A stretch of DNA of 64,000 bases, from NCBI GenBank assembly GCA_963803155.1, contig CAWDMN010000026.1, positions 33,822 to 97,821 of the forward strand, given 5' to 3'. A model generated the notes under the pieces. The model was not told the DNA's origin, ran no database searches, and saw nothing but the letters and a program-made list of their open reading frames with translations. Positions within the stretch are counted from its first letter, which is position 1; every line of letters begins with the position of its first letter. This document shows, in pieces, positions 62,861-64,000 of this stretch. This DNA is from CAWDMN01 sp963803155. Lineage in GTDB: Bacteria; Acidobacteriota; Terriglobia; Versatilivoradales; Versatilivoraceae. Both the position numbers and the translations under genes were made by a program.

Positions 62861-63307
62861 TCACCAGATACTGGTGGTGAACAACTCGGGCGCGATTTCG
62901 CGGGCCATCTCGACGATGACTTGCCGATGACACCTGGCGTCAGCCATTTCGACGCACAGGACTGCGACACGTTCTTGCGTGGCTCGCTCGACAAGCCGTT
63001 GAAGCGCCGGGGCCGAACCATTCTCCAATCGCGCCTTCATCCGACAACGTCCTTCTTCGAGCGGTCCTCTACGGAACGCGGCTCTGTTCTCGGGCGGATT
63101 GCCGAGGTCGCGCTCATGGATGTAGCCGATGTCCGCCGCGTCGAGTGCCTTAGCAAGGACTCCCTTAGAGAAGCCTGCACGCCTACTCGACGGAGTCAGG
63201 CGCACGTCAACAACGGTGTCAATCCGGTTCTCACGTAACTTGTTGAGGAACTGATCGAGCCGCAGGTCCTCGTATCCGATGGTGTAGATTCCTTCGGTTC
63301 GCTCCAT
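62861..63307 (-). CDS. DUF488 family protein
   Basis: 148 residues from ATG at 63307 (an upstream start at 63337 is possible). Family marks: GIYTIGYEDL, IDTVVDVRLTPSSRRAGFSKG and GYIHERDLGNPPENR, then AVLCVEMADARCHRQVIVE, where the Cys-His is typical of DUF488. Biochemical function is undefined. It diverges from the unknown gene at 63587; such pairs often occur in accessory or defence-like islands of Actinomycetota and others. GC-rich relative to most of the window. Confidence 0.8.
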   Translation of the reverse strand: MERTEGIYTIGYEDLRLDQFLNKLRENRIDTVVDVRLTPSSRRAGFSKGVLAKALDAADIGYIHERDLGNPPENRAAFRRGPLEEGRCRMKARLENGSAPALQRLVERATQERVAVLCVEMADARCHRQVIVEMAREIAPELFTTSIW

Positions 63308-63586
63308 CTCTACCGTTCTAGTCGACGGCGGAAACAAACGCGAGCCAGGAGCTGGCGGGTGCAGCCGCCCGGAAACGCTGACCAGTGTCCGTAGCCCCGA
63401 TCACTCCCGAGCTACCGGGAGTCAAGGCCAACAACGAGTCCTCGGTACGACGCGCGCTTGCGAGACCGAGTGCGGGCCAGTCTGCAGCACGCGAGGTCAA
63501 CCCTTGACCATCCGCGAGCAGTGCATTCGCTGCCGCAATGCTAAAGCGGGTTCCGACGACTCTGGAAGATCTGAGTGGGAGGCACG

Positions 63587-64000
63587 ATGGACGAACGACT
63601 GAAGATCGTTGTGCTCGTGAAGGCGGCTCCCGTAATGACGAGTCAGCTAGAGGAGACCATGTGCGTCGCCGGCGCTCGAACTGATTCCGACGAGCATCAG
63701 TGGATCCGATTGCACCCAGTCCCGTTCAGAGACCTGGACGACGACAGCAAGTTTGTCAAGTACCAAGAGGTTTCGGTGGGCGTTCGTCGGCCCCGTTCTG
63801 ACCGGCGTCCAGAGTCGTGGCGTCCCATCTACGGGACGATCGTGCCCGGCGCGTCGATGGGAACTGACAACGGATGGGCTCAGCGACGTCAGCTCATTCG
63901 TCGCTTAGGTGAGACGACGATGTGCGATCTGGTCGAGGCGAATCGTTCGGGCTCAGGAGCGGATACTCCATCGCTGGCGATAGTTCGCCCGCTTGAACCA
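63587..64000 (+). CDS. Unrecognised protein, probable DUF488 partner, cut by the right window edge
   Basis: 138 residues are visible from ATG at 63587, with GGGAGG at 4 bases. It starts MDERLKIVVLVKAAPVMTS and continues EETMCVAGARTDSDEHQWIR, then RLHPVPFRDLDDD. It is soluble and charged, with no known domain that I recognise. The C-terminus lies beyond the window. Divergent from DUF488, with 279 bp between the two starts. Confidence 0.6.
   Translation, partial: MDERLKIVVLVKAAPVMTSQLEETMCVAGARTDSDEHQWIRLHPVPFRDLDDDSKFVKYQEVSVGVRRPRSDRRPESWRPIYGTIVPGASMGTDNGWAQRRQLIRRLGETTMCDLVEANRSGSGADTPSLAIVRPLEP

Overview
The window looks like chromosome from a Gram-negative environmental bacterium, most likely Acidobacteriota or a neighbouring deep phylum. 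This rests on a zinc-ribbon TonB-family protein, FecR/DUF3352 and DUF4091/DUF4832/DUF1080 proteins, a Tat-exported flavoprotein, many dispersed palindromes and heptanucleotide tandem repeats. It is inference: there is no rRNA, and I recognised no tRNA. The last ~1.9 kb (from about 62,090) reads differently and may be a transferred segment or an assembly joint.

Layout. 1-5,324: a cut hypothetical gene, an extended SDR, two dTDP-sugar genes (rfbC, rfbA) and a glycogen debranching enzyme. 5,574-7,313: a class A beta-lactamase-like domain fused to an alpha/beta hydrolase. 7,498-16,032 (minus strand): SPFH-SHOCT protein, AdoMet decarboxylase-like SpeD, two zinc-ribbon DUF4178 proteins, a 57-residue secreted peptide, a half-size DUF350 protein, a membrane-embedded spermidine synthase and a Tat-exported amine-oxidase-like flavoprotein. 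A 72-copy heptamer array lies between the last two. 16,490-20,415: PilZ proteins, a decayed GH1 glucosidase, a secreted protein, and a pseudo-receiver separated from a PilZ protein by an in-frame TGA. 20,840-22,669: cstA.

23,056-29,300 holds four tightly coupled genes: B12-type radical SAM enzyme, PaaK/LuxE-like adenylating ligase, isopropylmalate/isocitrate-dehydrogenase-like enzyme and a cysteine hydrolase-aldehyde dehydrogenase fusion. Two direct copies of a ~54-bp repeat bracket this operon. It is the best candidate for an undescribed pathway. 30,275-32,399: an ECF sigma, anti-sigma and secretin-like trio. 32,622-37,192: carbohydrate-related secreted proteins. 37,443-40,579: mtnA, a rhodanese and a YgfZ-like protein. 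41,052-48,196: ECF sigma, FecR-DUF3352 protein and two ABC exporter pairs. 48,458-51,272: small hypothetical, gatB and a coiled-coil protein. 51,620-56,408: LmbE-family protein, a 49-residue membrane peptide, an SSS symporter and a Dabb protein. 56,783-61,259: TonB-family protein, enoyl-CoA hydratase, DUF2085 protein and a truncated receiver-GGDEF protein. 62,103 to the end: a broken DUF4238 gene, DUF488 and an unknown partner gene.

Intergenic DNA is rich in structure. Four unrelated tandem repeats all have a 7-nt period, and several families of dispersed palindromes occur. Some repeats touch start or stop codons, so they may influence translation or mRNA processing.
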